Positions 47,327 through 56,076 of a stretch of 64,000 nt of DNA are shown here, one piece after another. The notes beneath the pieces were generated by a model that made no database searches, was not told the origin of the DNA, and saw only the letters and a program-made list of their open reading frames with translations. Positions within the stretch are counted from its first letter, which is position 1, and the number at the start of each line of letters is the position of its first letter. This DNA is from Candidatus Enterococcus huntleyi (lineage in GTDB: Bacteria; Bacillota; Bacilli; Lactobacillales; Enterococcaceae), in the NCBI RefSeq assembly GCF_009933175.1, contig NZ_MAEJ01000009.1, positions 17,083 through 81,082 on the forward strand, written 5' to 3'. Made by a program: the position numbers and the translations under genes.

Positions 47327-47389
47327 GAAAGAACCACTATTTCTACCCGTATTTATCAGCTTTTCATTAATCTTTTCGAGGTGAATTGA

Positions 47390-47566
47390 ATGAACAATCA
47401 AGAAACTGTCTTTTTCATCTGGGAAGACGAGGAATATGAAGGAGTCGTTGAGAAAGAATACGAATACTCATTTCTTATTTCTGTACATAACCCAACAGAT
47501 GATATGGTCGCGAAATACACCAATCGAATGATTGTTAGTAAAAAAGTATGTCGTGTGACGAAATAA
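47390..47566 (+). CDS. Small DUF2187-like protein
   Basis: A 58-residue acidic/basic protein starting MNNQETVFFIWEDEEYEG. The length and pattern of short beta strands (SFLISV, RMIVSKKVCRV) fit DUF2187 (YkvS-like), a family of unknown function. GAGGTGA precedes the ATG and a strong hairpin follows. Confidence 0.65.
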   Translation: MNNQETVFFIWEDEEYEGVVEKEYEYSFLISVHNPTDDMVAKYTNRMIVSKKVCRVTK

Positions 47567-47655
47567 AAAATAACAACTAGTATTTTACTAATGACTAATC
47601 AGTTTTTTACGATTAATCAGTCATTAGAATTAAACTAGTTGTTATTTTTTCGTCT
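47563..47655. terminator. Large bidirectional terminator
   Basis: AAAAAATAACAACTAGT pairs with its complement, with an inner TGACTAATC helix. It lies between convergent genes. Confidence 0.75.
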
Positions 47656-47701
47656 GAAAAACAATCTTTTTATAGGAGTTTATTCCCCTAACTTTTGTCG
47701 T

Positions 47702-48919
47702 TTATTTTTGTTTGTAAGTCGCTAAGAATTCACGCATCTTTTCAGCGGTCATTTTCAAGTCTTCTAATTTGGGTAAATAAACAATTCGGAAATGATCCGG
47801 TTGATTCCAGTTAAATCCTCCACCATGAACTAATAAAACTTGATGTTCATGTAAGAAATCCAAAACAAACTGCTCATCATTTTTGATATTGAAACGCTTG
47901 GTATCAATTTTAGGGAATATATAGAAAGCAGCTTTTGGCTTCACAGCTGATAATCCCGGAATATCATTAATCGCATTGTAAATGAATTCTCGCTGCTCAT
48001 AAACTCTTCCACCAGGTAAAAGTAATTTATCAACACTTTGATAGCCACCTAAAGCCGTCTGAATAATCTGTTGGGAAAGTACATTAGAACATAGACGCAT
48101 AGACGAAAGCATGTTTAAGCCTTGAATATACCCTTTCACTCGTGATTTATCACCACTCAACACCATCCAGCCTACACGGAAGCCAGCCACTCGATGTGAC
48201 TTCGATAATCCATTTAAGGTCACAACAAAACGATCAGGTGCTAATGTTGCAATTGGAATGTGTTGCAATCCATCCATCACTAAACGGTCATAAATTTCAT
48301 CTGAATAAATAATTAAATCATTTTGGCGAGCTACTTCAACTATTTCCTCTAGTAACTCTTTGGGATACAAAGCACCGGTCGGATTATTGGGATTAATCAC
48401 GATAATCGCTTTTGTTCGGCTTGTCACTTTACTTTTAATATCTTGAATATCAGGATACCATTCGGCTTCTTCATCACAAATATAATGCACTGGTTTACCA
48501 CCCGCCAATGACACGGCTGCCGTCCATAAAGGATAATCAGGCATCGGAACAAGGACTTCATCGCCATTATCCAACAACCCTTGCATACACATGGTAATCA
48601 GTTCACTGACCCCATTCCCGGTATAAATATCATTAATTGTGACATTTGGAAAATTCTTTAATTGGCAATATTGTTCAATTGCTTTTCTAGCTGAAAAGAC
48701 TCCTTTAGAATCTGAATATCCTTCAGATTCGCGGACATTCATAATCAAGTCACGCACAATTTCATTCGGGGCTTCAAAACCAAAAAGTGCCGGATTCCCT
48801 GTATTCAATTTTAGAATACTGACACCCTCTTCTTGCATCCGTTCCGCCTCTTCTAATACTGGACCACGAACATCATAGCTGACGCCGTCTAGCTTGGTTG
48901 ATTTTTCAAATTTTTTCAT
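47702..48919 (-). CDS. PLP-dependent aminotransferase (AlaT-like)
   Basis: A 405-residue fold-type I aminotransferase. The conserved features are VINPNNPTGALY, IYSDEIYDRL and the PLP lysine in LNGLSKSHRVAGFRVGW. The overall pattern is that of AlaT/YfdZ-type alanine or aspartate aminotransferases. AGAGGGA precedes the ATG at 48919. Confidence 0.85.
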   Translation of the reverse strand: MKKFEKSTKLDGVSYDVRGPVLEEAERMQEEGVSILKLNTGNPALFGFEAPNEIVRDLIMNVRESEGYSDSKGVFSARKAIEQYCQLKNFPNVTINDIYTGNGVSELITMCMQGLLDNGDEVLVPMPDYPLWTAAVSLAGGKPVHYICDEEAEWYPDIQDIKSKVTSRTKAIIVINPNNPTGALYPKELLEEIVEVARQNDLIIYSDEIYDRLVMDGLQHIPIATLAPDRFVVTLNGLSKSHRVAGFRVGWMVLSGDKSRVKGYIQGLNMLSSMRLCSNVLSQQIIQTALGGYQSVDKLLLPGGRVYEQREFIYNAINDIPGLSAVKPKAAFYIFPKIDTKRFNIKNDEQFVLDFLHEHQVLLVHGGGFNWNQPDHFRIVYLPKLEDLKMTAEKMREFLATYKQK

Positions 48920-49218
48920 TCGTATCCCTCTTCTCAATGATTGCAAACTGTCTGCCCTGATTCTGTTCTCCTTATCCTATTCCAGTAACAAGGAAAAATC
49001 AATGCACAAACCAGAAATACGCCCCTTTATTCATTTGATGAAACAAAAGTGAGGCAATTTTCTGTCAATTTCCATTTTACCTCAAGTCAACGATTTTTAA
49101 AGTTTTTTATGACTCATTTTATAAAAAATCAACTTTTCCATTCGATTAATTCTCGGAGCACGTTTCAACTACCGATTCTTCAACTACCTTTTTCTATTAA
49201 TTCTTTAACAATTCCCGT
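48920..49218. other. Intergenic region between the aminotransferase and GNAT genes
   Basis: AT-rich. I see no gene, RNA or clear terminator in it. Confidence 0.5.
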
Positions 49219-49680
49219 CTATTCATCCAAACTAATCGCGTACATTTGAATAGGGCCATCTTCAGCCTGAACCATCGTTAGATAAGACCAGCCATATTTC
49301 TCATACAGGCCTTTATGATCCGTCACTAAGTACAATTTATGAAGCCCAAGTTGTTTCATATCCGAACAAATATACGCCAAAAGTTTCTCAGCAATCTTCT
49401 GCCCTCTATTGCCTTCATTCACATATAATGCGCAGAGATTAGGCGTCAAGTCTAGGCGATCATGGAAGTCATTCTCGATAACACCCGCCCCAGCAATAAT
49501 CTGTTCGTTCTCATCCAAAACAACATACCATTTAGGGATGCCTGTAGGATTATTCAACGCTGTTTGCATACTCTCCAAATAGGCTTCAGCTGGAATTTCC
49601 CATTTTTCATGAAACCAGTTCGCCGCTTCTGTTACTCTTGCTGGTATCTGACCGATTTGTTTGATGTTCAAGTTTTCCAT
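49219..49680 (-). CDS. GNAT-family N-acetyltransferase
   Basis: A 153-residue acetyltransferase with the acetyl-CoA loop NRGQKIAEKLLAYI (about residue 95) and CALYVNEGNRG before it. The substrate is unknown. The Shine-Dalgarno is weak. Confidence 0.75.
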   Translation of the reverse strand: MENLNIKQIGQIPARVTEAANWFHEKWEIPAEAYLESMQTALNNPTGIPKWYVVLDENEQIIAGAGVIENDFHDRLDLTPNLCALYVNEGNRGQKIAEKLLAYICSDMKQLGLHKLYLVTDHKGLYEKYGWSYLTMVQAEDGPIQMYAISLDE

Positions 49681-49754
49681 GGTTGTGTCCCAACTTTCTA
49701 ATAGAAGTTACTTCTCAATTTTCCTCACTCGCAAGATTCACAAATTACATAAAA

Positions 49755-49795
49755 AGTGGGCAGAAAAACTATTATAATAGCCTTTCTACCCACTC
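49755..49795 (-). terminator. Terminator of the tRNA gene
   Basis: AGTGGGTAGAAA pairs with TTTCTGCCCACT, followed by TTTTTA on the minus strand. Confidence 0.7.
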
Positions 49796-49850
49796 ACCAA
49801 CTATTGGCCGTACATTTCATCAAATTATGATTTTAATCCGACCTTTTTTA

Positions 49851-49933
49851 TGCAGATGATGGGATTTGAACCCACACGAGCTTTCGCCCACACGCCCCTC
49901 AAGCGTGCGTGTCTGCCATTCCACCACATCTGC
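49851..49933 (-). tRNA. tRNA-Leu (anticodon GAG)
   Basis: On the minus strand the acceptor stem is GCAGATG with CATCTGC. The D arm reads GTGGAATGGCAGAC, the anticodon stem CACGC/GCGTG closes TTGAGGG with anticodon GAG, and the long variable arm and T arm (GGGTTCAAATCCC) follow. It reads CUC/CUU. The CCA end is not encoded. Confidence 0.92.
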
Positions 49934-49949
49934 AAAACAACACTCCTAA

Positions 49950-49978
49950 ATGATACCGATGGACCGCAGGATTGTCAA
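49950..49978 (-). promoter_or_regulatory. tRNA-Leu promoter
   Basis: TTGACA, 17 nt, TATCAT on the minus strand. Confidence 0.8.
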
Positions 49979-50046
49979 GCGACTCTTGCTATTTTTTGAT
50001 ATACTCTTCTTAGAATATATCAAAGACAAACATAGGAGAGGATTAA

Positions 50047-50229
50047 GTGGAACCTGAATATCAAGATGGAAAATATACAGGGCTAGGATTAATAGCCGGG
50101 ATCTTGATCGGTCTCGCCTTTTTCAACCTGCTATTTGGTGTCATGTTGGGCATTGTGATTGGCATTGCCATGGATTGGACTGAAAACCTCATCATCTATT
50201 GGCGTCATCAAAACAATTCAGAAAAATAA
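50047..50229 (+). CDS. Small glycine-rich membrane protein
   Basis: A 60-residue protein starting at GTG (AGGAGAGG 4-5 nt upstream). It holds one or two hydrophobic stretches with repeated glycines (GLGLIAGILIGLAFF, GVMLGIVIGIAMDW), a glycine-zipper pattern. Function unknown. It is followed by an AGACATCTAA/TTAGGTGTCT hairpin. Confidence 0.7.
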   Translation: MEPEYQDGKYTGLGLIAGILIGLAFFNLLFGVMLGIVIGIAMDWTENLIIYWRHQNNSEK

Positions 50230-50304
50230 GACATCTAACATAGAGAAAGCACACAGCGCTCTTCTACATTAGGTGTCTATTTCTGTTTACTCATCTATTT
50301 CAAT

Positions 50305-50424
50305 TTATTTTTTATCGCCAGTTGGAAAATCCTTCAGTAAGGTAAATTCATTATCTACTTCGTAAGGGTCAATTCGAGATACGGGTGCTTTTTTCAATAA
50401 ATCTTTCAACCATTTGATACTCAT
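50305..50424 (-). CDS. 39-residue small protein
   Basis: The ORF reads MSIKWLKDLLKKAPVSRIDP and continues to DFPTGDKK. GGAGGGA precedes the ATG by 6 nt. It begins with an amphipathic, lysine-rich helix. It is not similar to anything I recognise; it may be translated and regulatory or toxin-like, but no evidence points to either. Confidence 0.55.
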   Translation of the reverse strand: MSIKWLKDLLKKAPVSRIDPYEVDNEFTLLKDFPTGDKK

Positions 50425-50562
50425 CTGCTGTCCCTCCATTCATTTGCTAAGGACAGCATAACGTATTCAACATAAATGAAACTTAAATAAGTGACATTTA
50501 ATTAGTCATTCATTAATTTCAACACAACCTATCTCAACGCTTACCTATTTACTCAGTATTCC

Positions 50563-52449
50563 TTATTTCAAAAATTCAACAGCTGATTGTCCAGCGATTC
50601 GTCCTGAAGTCCATGAGAAGCCTGAAGCTAATCCTTCATACGGCGGATAGCCTTTTCCTTGGTAATAACCACCGGCATTTGCTCCCCCGGTATACAACCC
50701 CTCAATCGTCTGTTCATCAGCATTCAAGACTTCTAACTTCTCGTTAACCTTGACACCGCCGACTGTTCCTAGATAGACTGCACGACAATCAAATGCGTAG
50801 TAAGGTCCCTCAGAAACAGCGTATTTCATTGATTTTGAATCTTTTCTATAGTCTGTATCTTCTTTTCCTTTGACCAACTGATTGTAACGATCCACTGTTT
50901 CTTTCAACGTTGCTTCATTAAAGCCCGTTTCTTTTGCTAAGTCTTCTAAACTATCCCCTTTAAATGCGGTACCAGCCTCTACTGAACCATTAGCTAATTC
51001 AACGAAATCAGCTTTATCAGTATTCGGTCCAGGACCACTATAAGAAAGAATCATGTCCGTGCCTTTTGTATAATCCTTCAGCGTAGCTTCATCAACAACG
51101 ATGTAATATTTACCACCTGCTGCATATGCAGCGTTTGCCCAATAAGCTGTATCATAGACAACGTCCTCATTAACAAAACGACTGCCCTGTGGATTCACCC
51201 ATAATAGTGGCGACATCAATAATTGTGTTAAGCTACTTGAAGAATAGCCAGCCAAGTTTTCACCTTGGCTATCTTGTTTGACTTCGCCCTCAGCAAGCTG
51301 TGCCGCATGTAACAGCGGCGTGCCATCAATATCTGTCGCCCCAGCGTCAACCATACTAGATAAACCTTCGCCGGTATTTGGAACACCCAGCGAACTCATT
51401 TGCGCTGTGCCCATAAGTTCGTTAACTTTTTCGGTATCCGCACCAAAACCACCTGTACAAATGATGTTCGCTTTCGCATTGACGGTCAACGTGCCGCCAT
51501 CTTCTTTCTCTGCAACAATTCCTGTCACTTTATCGCCTTCAGTCTGAAGCTCCGTTAAAGAAGTATTCATCAGCACTTTCGCACCGAGCTCTTCTAATTT
51601 TGCATACAAAGTGGTGAAGCCTTTCTCGCTATCTGTGTATTTATGATAAGAGCGTGATTTGTATGCATCATCGCCATGAGAAAGCTGCGTGGTTTCTTTT
51701 TGAAGGTACATATCCATGCCTTCTTCTTGTAACCAAGCGACTGTTTCTGCGGAAGACTCGACAATCGCTCGCGTCAACGGTCCATTCGATAAATAGTCGT
51801 TAAACTCAAGTAACTGATTGACCGCTTCATCGACAGAAGTTTTTACCCCAGCCTCTTTTTGCAGCGCTGTTTCCACAGCAAAGAATCCTGAAGAAAGTTT
51901 GGTATTTCCGCCGACAAAATCATTTTTCTCAATCACGACAACTTTTTTACCCGCTTGCGCTGCTGTCAAGGCTGCCGCAGTTCCAGCACCACCTGTTCCG
52001 ACAACGACAACATCCGCCTCAAGCGTTTCATCTTCGCCATTTTTTTCGACAGCGACCTCGTAGTCACTGAGTTTGGCACCCGATTTCTCAATCGCCGCAG
52101 AAATCGCTGCAAGTGTTGCTGTACTCGTTGCTGTTGCTCCTGAAATGGTGTCTACTTTAACACTTTGACTTTTTTCAACTTGTTTCGCCAATTTTGGTGC
52201 AGCTTTGCCACCGATATCAGGTGTTTCACCTGCAGCATCAATAGTAATATCTGAAATTTTTCCATCTTTATCCATTGTAATCGAAGCTTTTACTTCGCCA
52301 TGAAACCCTTCACTTGTTCCTTCATAGGTCCCTTCAATCGCCCCTTGTGAACTTTTATCTTTCGCTTTTTCATCATCACTTTGTAACGAACACCCTGAAA
52401 CCATTGTTAAAACAGTAAACAACCCTAATACACTTTGCCATTTTTTCAT
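50563..52449 (-). CDS. Flavocytochrome-type fumarate-reductase-like lipoprotein
   Basis: A 628-residue protein. A lipoprotein signal (TMVSGC) is followed by an FMN-binding domain with the flavinylation motif DTISGATATS (about residue 125), then a FAD-binding fumarate reductase/flavocytochrome c domain (VVVGTGGAGTAAAL from about residue 150, EGLYTGGANAGGYYQGKGY near the end). This fits extracellular flavoprotein reductases that take electrons from the flavin-based electron-transfer chain. The acceptor (fumarate, urocanate or other) is not certain. GGAGGG precedes the ATG at 52449. An AraC regulator is divergent. Confidence 0.85.
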   Translation of the reverse strand: MKKWQSVLGLFTVLTMVSGCSLQSDDEKAKDKSSQGAIEGTYEGTSEGFHGEVKASITMDKDGKISDITIDAAGETPDIGGKAAPKLAKQVEKSQSVKVDTISGATATSTATLAAISAAIEKSGAKLSDYEVAVEKNGEDETLEADVVVVGTGGAGTAAALTAAQAGKKVVVIEKNDFVGGNTKLSSGFFAVETALQKEAGVKTSVDEAVNQLLEFNDYLSNGPLTRAIVESSAETVAWLQEEGMDMYLQKETTQLSHGDDAYKSRSYHKYTDSEKGFTTLYAKLEELGAKVLMNTSLTELQTEGDKVTGIVAEKEDGGTLTVNAKANIICTGGFGADTEKVNELMGTAQMSSLGVPNTGEGLSSMVDAGATDIDGTPLLHAAQLAEGEVKQDSQGENLAGYSSSSLTQLLMSPLLWVNPQGSRFVNEDVVYDTAYWANAAYAAGGKYYIVVDEATLKDYTKGTDMILSYSGPGPNTDKADFVELANGSVEAGTAFKGDSLEDLAKETGFNEATLKETVDRYNQLVKGKEDTDYRKDSKSMKYAVSEGPYYAFDCRAVYLGTVGGVKVNEKLEVLNADEQTIEGLYTGGANAGGYYQGKGYPPYEGLASGFSWTSGRIAGQSAVEFLK

Positions 52450-52496
52450 TGTTATCCCTCCATCTATTTCTTCCCTTGTTAACAATTTAACATGCA

Positions 52497-52526
52497 TTGA
52501 CAAAAAATAGTTCTGAATATTATACT
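52497..52526 (+). promoter_or_regulatory. Promoter of the AraC-type gene
   Basis: TTGACA, 18 nt, TATACT facing right. Confidence 0.7.
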
Positions 52527-52568
52527 ATGAAAAATGGCATATAATCAGAATTTGTGAAGGAGGAGCCG

Positions 52569-53453
52569 ATGTTTCAATTAATAAATACCGACTACATACA
52601 AAAGAAAAGATACCAAGAACTCTCTTCAAATTTTCTGACGCTCATCTATCAAGACAGCAAATTAAAGATTCAAACCAACCAAGCCATCGTCGTCTTGGTG
52701 AATCACCAAAAAAATATGGTCTGTCATCCCTACGACAAAGACTCATTTATTATGAGAGAGTCAGACCTACTACTGCTTCACGAACAAACTTATTTTGAAT
52801 TTTCAGTTCCTTTATACGGTGCTTTCGAATTTGATTTATATCTATTTGAAGAAATTTATACCCGAAAAGAATTAATCGACCATTTGATAAAATATCCGAT
52901 TTTGACTGATTTTTTTACAACCAGCAGTCAAAATTTTTATCTGTTTTTTAAACACAATGAGTCAAATAAGCTGGCCCTAACCCTAGAATTGTTAAAACTT
53001 GAGGAGGAACGATCCACTGCGCAGCTGCTAGCGTTTATGCTCCTTCTTACTCAACTACACGAAACACACTATCATTATTTATCAGTCTTTGATTCCAATA
53101 TGATGCCGAATAATCAAGCAGGAGCGATTTTAAGTTATATGGTCACCAACTGTGATTCCATCGACTTACCAACTGCTGCCGCCCATTTCAATTACAATCC
53201 AAACTATTTCTCATCGCTCTGTAAGAAGCTATTAAATGCGACATTCTCAGAAAAATTAGTTCAAATACGCTTAGAAAAAGCCATCTATTTACTCGACTCA
53301 ACAGACTTAAAAATAATGGATATTGCCACTTCAATCGGCTTCAACGACTTCAGCTACTTCCACAAGTCGTTCAAAAAAAGATACGGTATTTCCCCAAAAA
53401 AATATCAAAAAGCTGACAAGCTTGCAAAAGAATCATTCACCGATATTATGTAA
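52569..53453 (+). CDS. AraC-family transcriptional regulator
   Basis: A 294-residue protein with an unclassified sensor domain (residues 1-190) and a C-terminal AraC HTH pair (LPTAAAHFNYNPNYFSSLCKK and IMDIATSIGFNDFSYFHKSFKKRYGISPKKY). It probably controls the divergent reductase. GGAGGAG precedes the ATG at 52569. Confidence 0.85.
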   Translation: MFQLINTDYIQKKRYQELSSNFLTLIYQDSKLKIQTNQAIVVLVNHQKNMVCHPYDKDSFIMRESDLLLLHEQTYFEFSVPLYGAFEFDLYLFEEIYTRKELIDHLIKYPILTDFFTTSSQNFYLFFKHNESNKLALTLELLKLEEERSTAQLLAFMLLLTQLHETHYHYLSVFDSNMMPNNQAGAILSYMVTNCDSIDLPTAAAHFNYNPNYFSSLCKKLLNATFSEKLVQIRLEKAIYLLDSTDLKIMDIATSIGFNDFSYFHKSFKKRYGISPKKYQKADKLAKESFTDIM

Positions 53454-53926
53454 AAAAATCAGAATTTCTAGCAGTATACAATTCTTAAGTCTATATATCA
53501 AATTCAATCTGGATTTCTTTTTGATAATCAGCCTAAGTATTTATAGTGTGCTTTCTTCAGGCTTTTTCTCTGTGAATTCTATTTTATTTAATCTAGATAA
53601 TAAATAATCAATCTAGCAATAGGTATTTCTGGAATCAAAAAGTTCTGCAGTCCCGAAAGGGGAATCATGAATTACTAGCTGTGTTGGCATTCTACTTACC
53701 AAGTTTCTAGGTAGAATGGTTTGCGTAGGTCGATAAAAGGGAAATTGAAAATTTACCATCCTTACCCGACCCTAGCCCCTACAGCTAGTTTGAACTGATT
53801 TAGCAATGAGATCAACGCCCTTTGTTGAGCTGCTTGCGACCAGACTGCAAACTTTTTGATGAAAGAAATGGCTAGTGCGGCACTGAGTTTTAGACAAGTA
53901 AATTTTTTCCTACTACTTACAATAAA
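53454..53926. other. Intergenic region with repeat copy
   Basis: Except for the repeat at 53684-53780 I see no gene or RNA here. Short plus-strand frames are low-complexity or overlap the AraC gene. Confidence 0.5.
53684..53780 (-). repeat. Dispersed intergenic repeat, copy 3
   Basis: The reverse complement holds GGGCTAGGGTCGGGTAAGG, CCTACGCAAACCATTCTAC and GAAACTTGGTAAGTAGAA, matching the copies at 795-1079 in the same order, at roughly three of four positions. It is inverted relative to them. Confidence 0.65.
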
Positions 53927-53968
53927 CCAAAAAAACTGAGGATCAGCATATACGCTATTCCTCAGTTT
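53927..53968 (-). terminator. Terminator of the hypothetical gene at 53973
   Basis: AAACTGAGGA pairs with TCCTCAGTTT on the minus strand, then a run of T. Confidence 0.85.
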
Positions 53969-53972
53969 CTAT

Positions 53973-54722
53973 TTATTTAAAGTAACTATTCTTCCCTAAA
54001 TCGGTGCTTTCTTCTTCAATCAAACCAGTCAGTGAACGGTCCAAAATGCTATGGCCTTTTTTAGCGCCACCTTTTGGCTTGTCCATTTTTTTGTATTCTT
54101 TTCGATTGATTTTTACTTCAGGTGACCCTGATTTATTGAATTTTTTTACAGATGGATCTTCATCTGATCGTTCTTGAAACGCCGCTGGTTCCGTGTCGAA
54201 CATCAGAAATGATTGCTCTGATTTTTTCATCGAACGTAACAACTCATCTTCTTGAACTGTCCCCGTCGGTTCATCTGGAATAATCGATGCGGGAATATAT
54301 TTAGGGACGAAGTAAGAACGCCCTGAATAATTTTTTTTTGATGCACGCATCGGCTCTGATCGATGCTCCGATGTTCTGTTTTTCGTTAAATTTGCTGCAT
54401 GTTTATGCTGTTCACCAAACAATTTTTGTTTCCCTGTTGGTGTAATTTCGGTTTTTCTAGGTTTGTTATAATCTGGTAAATTCGCTTTGTGCTTAGCCAA
54501 TTCTTCTTTTTGTTGAATAGAATGACCTTGTTTTTCATTCGTCATTTTATGAGAGCGACGGACCCCACGTTCGTCAGCTTCCCCAGACTTAGCTGCTGTA
54601 ATAAAATCTTCTTCATTACCAAATAAGACACGGCGATTTTCTGATTCTAATTTCACTCCTGATTCATCGTCATACGCAGGAAATCGAAAATGCTTGCGTT
54701 TGATATTTGGGTTATTCTCCAT
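53973..54722 (-). CDS. Hypothetical charged protein
   Basis: A 249-residue protein, mostly disordered by composition: rich in Lys, Glu, Ser and Pro with little hydrophobic core (FRFPAYDDESGVKLE near the start; KKGHSILDRSLTGLIEEEST near the end). No domain is recognised. The ATG at 54722 follows AAAAGGA. Conserved-looking motifs such as GHSI occur twice. An envelope or cell-division role cannot be supported. Confidence 0.7.
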   Translation of the reverse strand: MENNPNIKRKHFRFPAYDDESGVKLESENRRVLFGNEEDFITAAKSGEADERGVRRSHKMTNEKQGHSIQQKEELAKHKANLPDYNKPRKTEITPTGKQKLFGEQHKHAANLTKNRTSEHRSEPMRASKKNYSGRSYFVPKYIPASIIPDEPTGTVQEDELLRSMKKSEQSFLMFDTEPAAFQERSDEDPSVKKFNKSGSPEVKINRKEYKKMDKPKGGAKKGHSILDRSLTGLIEEESTDLGKNSYFK

Positions 54723-54865
54723 AAATGTCATCCTTTTTCTATACACTTTTTTATTATCTTACCATAAATTTACTCATTCTAATAGCATGAATCCTGATAT
54801 TATCAGCGATTTTCCTAAAAATAAATAAAACAAGCTAGCCTGTTTCTCTTCGCTTTTATCTTGTT

Positions 54866-54908
54866 AGAAAAAAACTCCAAGGAGAACTCTACTAGAAGTT
54901 CTCCTTGA
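54866..54908 (-). terminator. Terminator of the FMN-binding lipoprotein gene
   Basis: AAGGAGAACTTC pairs with GAGTTCTCCTT, followed by seven T on the minus strand. Confidence 0.85.
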
Positions 54909-54930
54909 AGCTATGTTACTTATTTTCCTA

Positions 54931-55476
54931 TTATTCACTTAAATCGACAGCGTGAGTGCCTGTTTCGCCTTTAACTGCAAAGCTTAATGCTTCATTGGCT
55001 AAAGCAACAAAGTTAGTTGACGAATGCGTCGCACCTGTAACTGCTTCGACGTCTTCTGTTTCTTGTTTTTCAACTAATTGGTCGGTTAATTCTTTCATGT
55101 ATTTTTCAGGATACGTCTTGTTTGCTGCGTTCATATTTTCCTTGTAGTCCGCATCATCAGTTTTTAGTTTGCCGTCCTTGTCGACTGCATTATATTCAGC
55201 ATCAGAAATTTTTCCGTCAGCAATTCGAACTACCACGTATTCTTTCCAACCTTTGTCGTCGAAATCTTTGGCCTCTACACGGTATTCTCCATCCTTGTAG
55301 TCCCCTGCAACTGCTGCTGAAGAGCCTGCTGTAGAAGAACTGTCTGTGCTAACAAGGCTACTTGAGGAAGCAGCTTCAGATGAAGATGCGCTGCTAGATG
55401 GATTGTCGCTGCTGCATGCTCCTAATAAAAGTAAGGCGGCAATACTTGCCACTGCTAAACCAAATTGTTTCTTCAT
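54931..55476 (-). CDS. FMN-binding lipoprotein (PplA-like)
   Basis: A 181-residue lipoprotein. The lipobox is LLLGACSS; a Ser/Ala-rich linker follows (about 25-60). A single FMN-binding domain carries the flavinylation motif DVEAVTGATHSS near the end. It would carry covalently attached FMN on the outer surface and shuttle electrons, as PplA/EetA-type proteins do. GGAGGAAGAA lies just before the ATG. With the reductase at 50563 it suggests flavin-based extracellular electron transfer; Ndh2, EetB and ApbE are not in this window. Confidence 0.85.
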   Translation of the reverse strand: MKKQFGLAVASIAALLLLGACSSDNPSSSASSSEAASSSSLVSTDSSSTAGSSAAVAGDYKDGEYRVEAKDFDDKGWKEYVVVRIADGKISDAEYNAVDKDGKLKTDDADYKENMNAANKTYPEKYMKELTDQLVEKQETEDVEAVTGATHSSTNFVALANEALSFAVKGETGTHAVDLSE

Positions 55477-56033
55477 TTCTTCTTCCTCCAAATCATTTTT
55501 TCAGTTCATTTTATTGAACTTTTTCACAAACTTAGCTTACCACCATCTCCTGACCGACTCAAGCAATAGCCCTTAGTAATTTGTTCATGAAAATCCTTTT
55601 CTACTTGTAAAATAAGCATAGAATCATCTGAATCCACTGATAAATTATCACCAACTAAATAATAAAAAGAAGCACAGCCTCTATTCCAAATAGAAGCATT
55701 GAAGATGAATTAAATTCCAGTTTATTTTTAATAATCAATCCGCAGATCACCTATATTTATAAAGTTTTATAACTTTTATAGAAATCAATCTGACTATTTA
55801 ATGGCACTTTTTAATAACAGTGATTTCACGTGCAACATTCAAAAGAATATCGACAAAGAAGAGCTAATAATCTATCCAAATTCCAATAGATAATAGATTC
55901 ATGTTACTTGGCTTTCTGCTAAGAAAACTCTTCAAACAATTAAACTAAAAAAAACTGAAAAATATTGTGAACGTGCGATTAAATATTTATCATGGAAAAC
56001 TAAAAGCTTCACGTTGCCTGATATCTTCCTTTA
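55477..56033. other. Intergenic region, possibly degenerate
   Basis: About 560 nt, AT-rich. A plus-strand fragment near 55800 reads MALFNNSDFTCNIQKN... for 30 codons without a Shine-Dalgarno, and a later fragment reads YCERAIKYLSW...LPDIF. These may be decayed coding sequence, but I cannot name a source. Confidence 0.4.
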
Positions 56034-56068
56034 AAAGACAAAAAGAGCCGAAGCTCTTTTTGTCTTTA
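56034..56068 (-). terminator. Terminator of the maltodextrin operon
   Basis: AAAGACAAAAAGAGC pairs with GCTCTTTTTGTCTTT over a 4-nt loop. Confidence 0.88.
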
Positions 56069-56076
56069 TCTTATTT

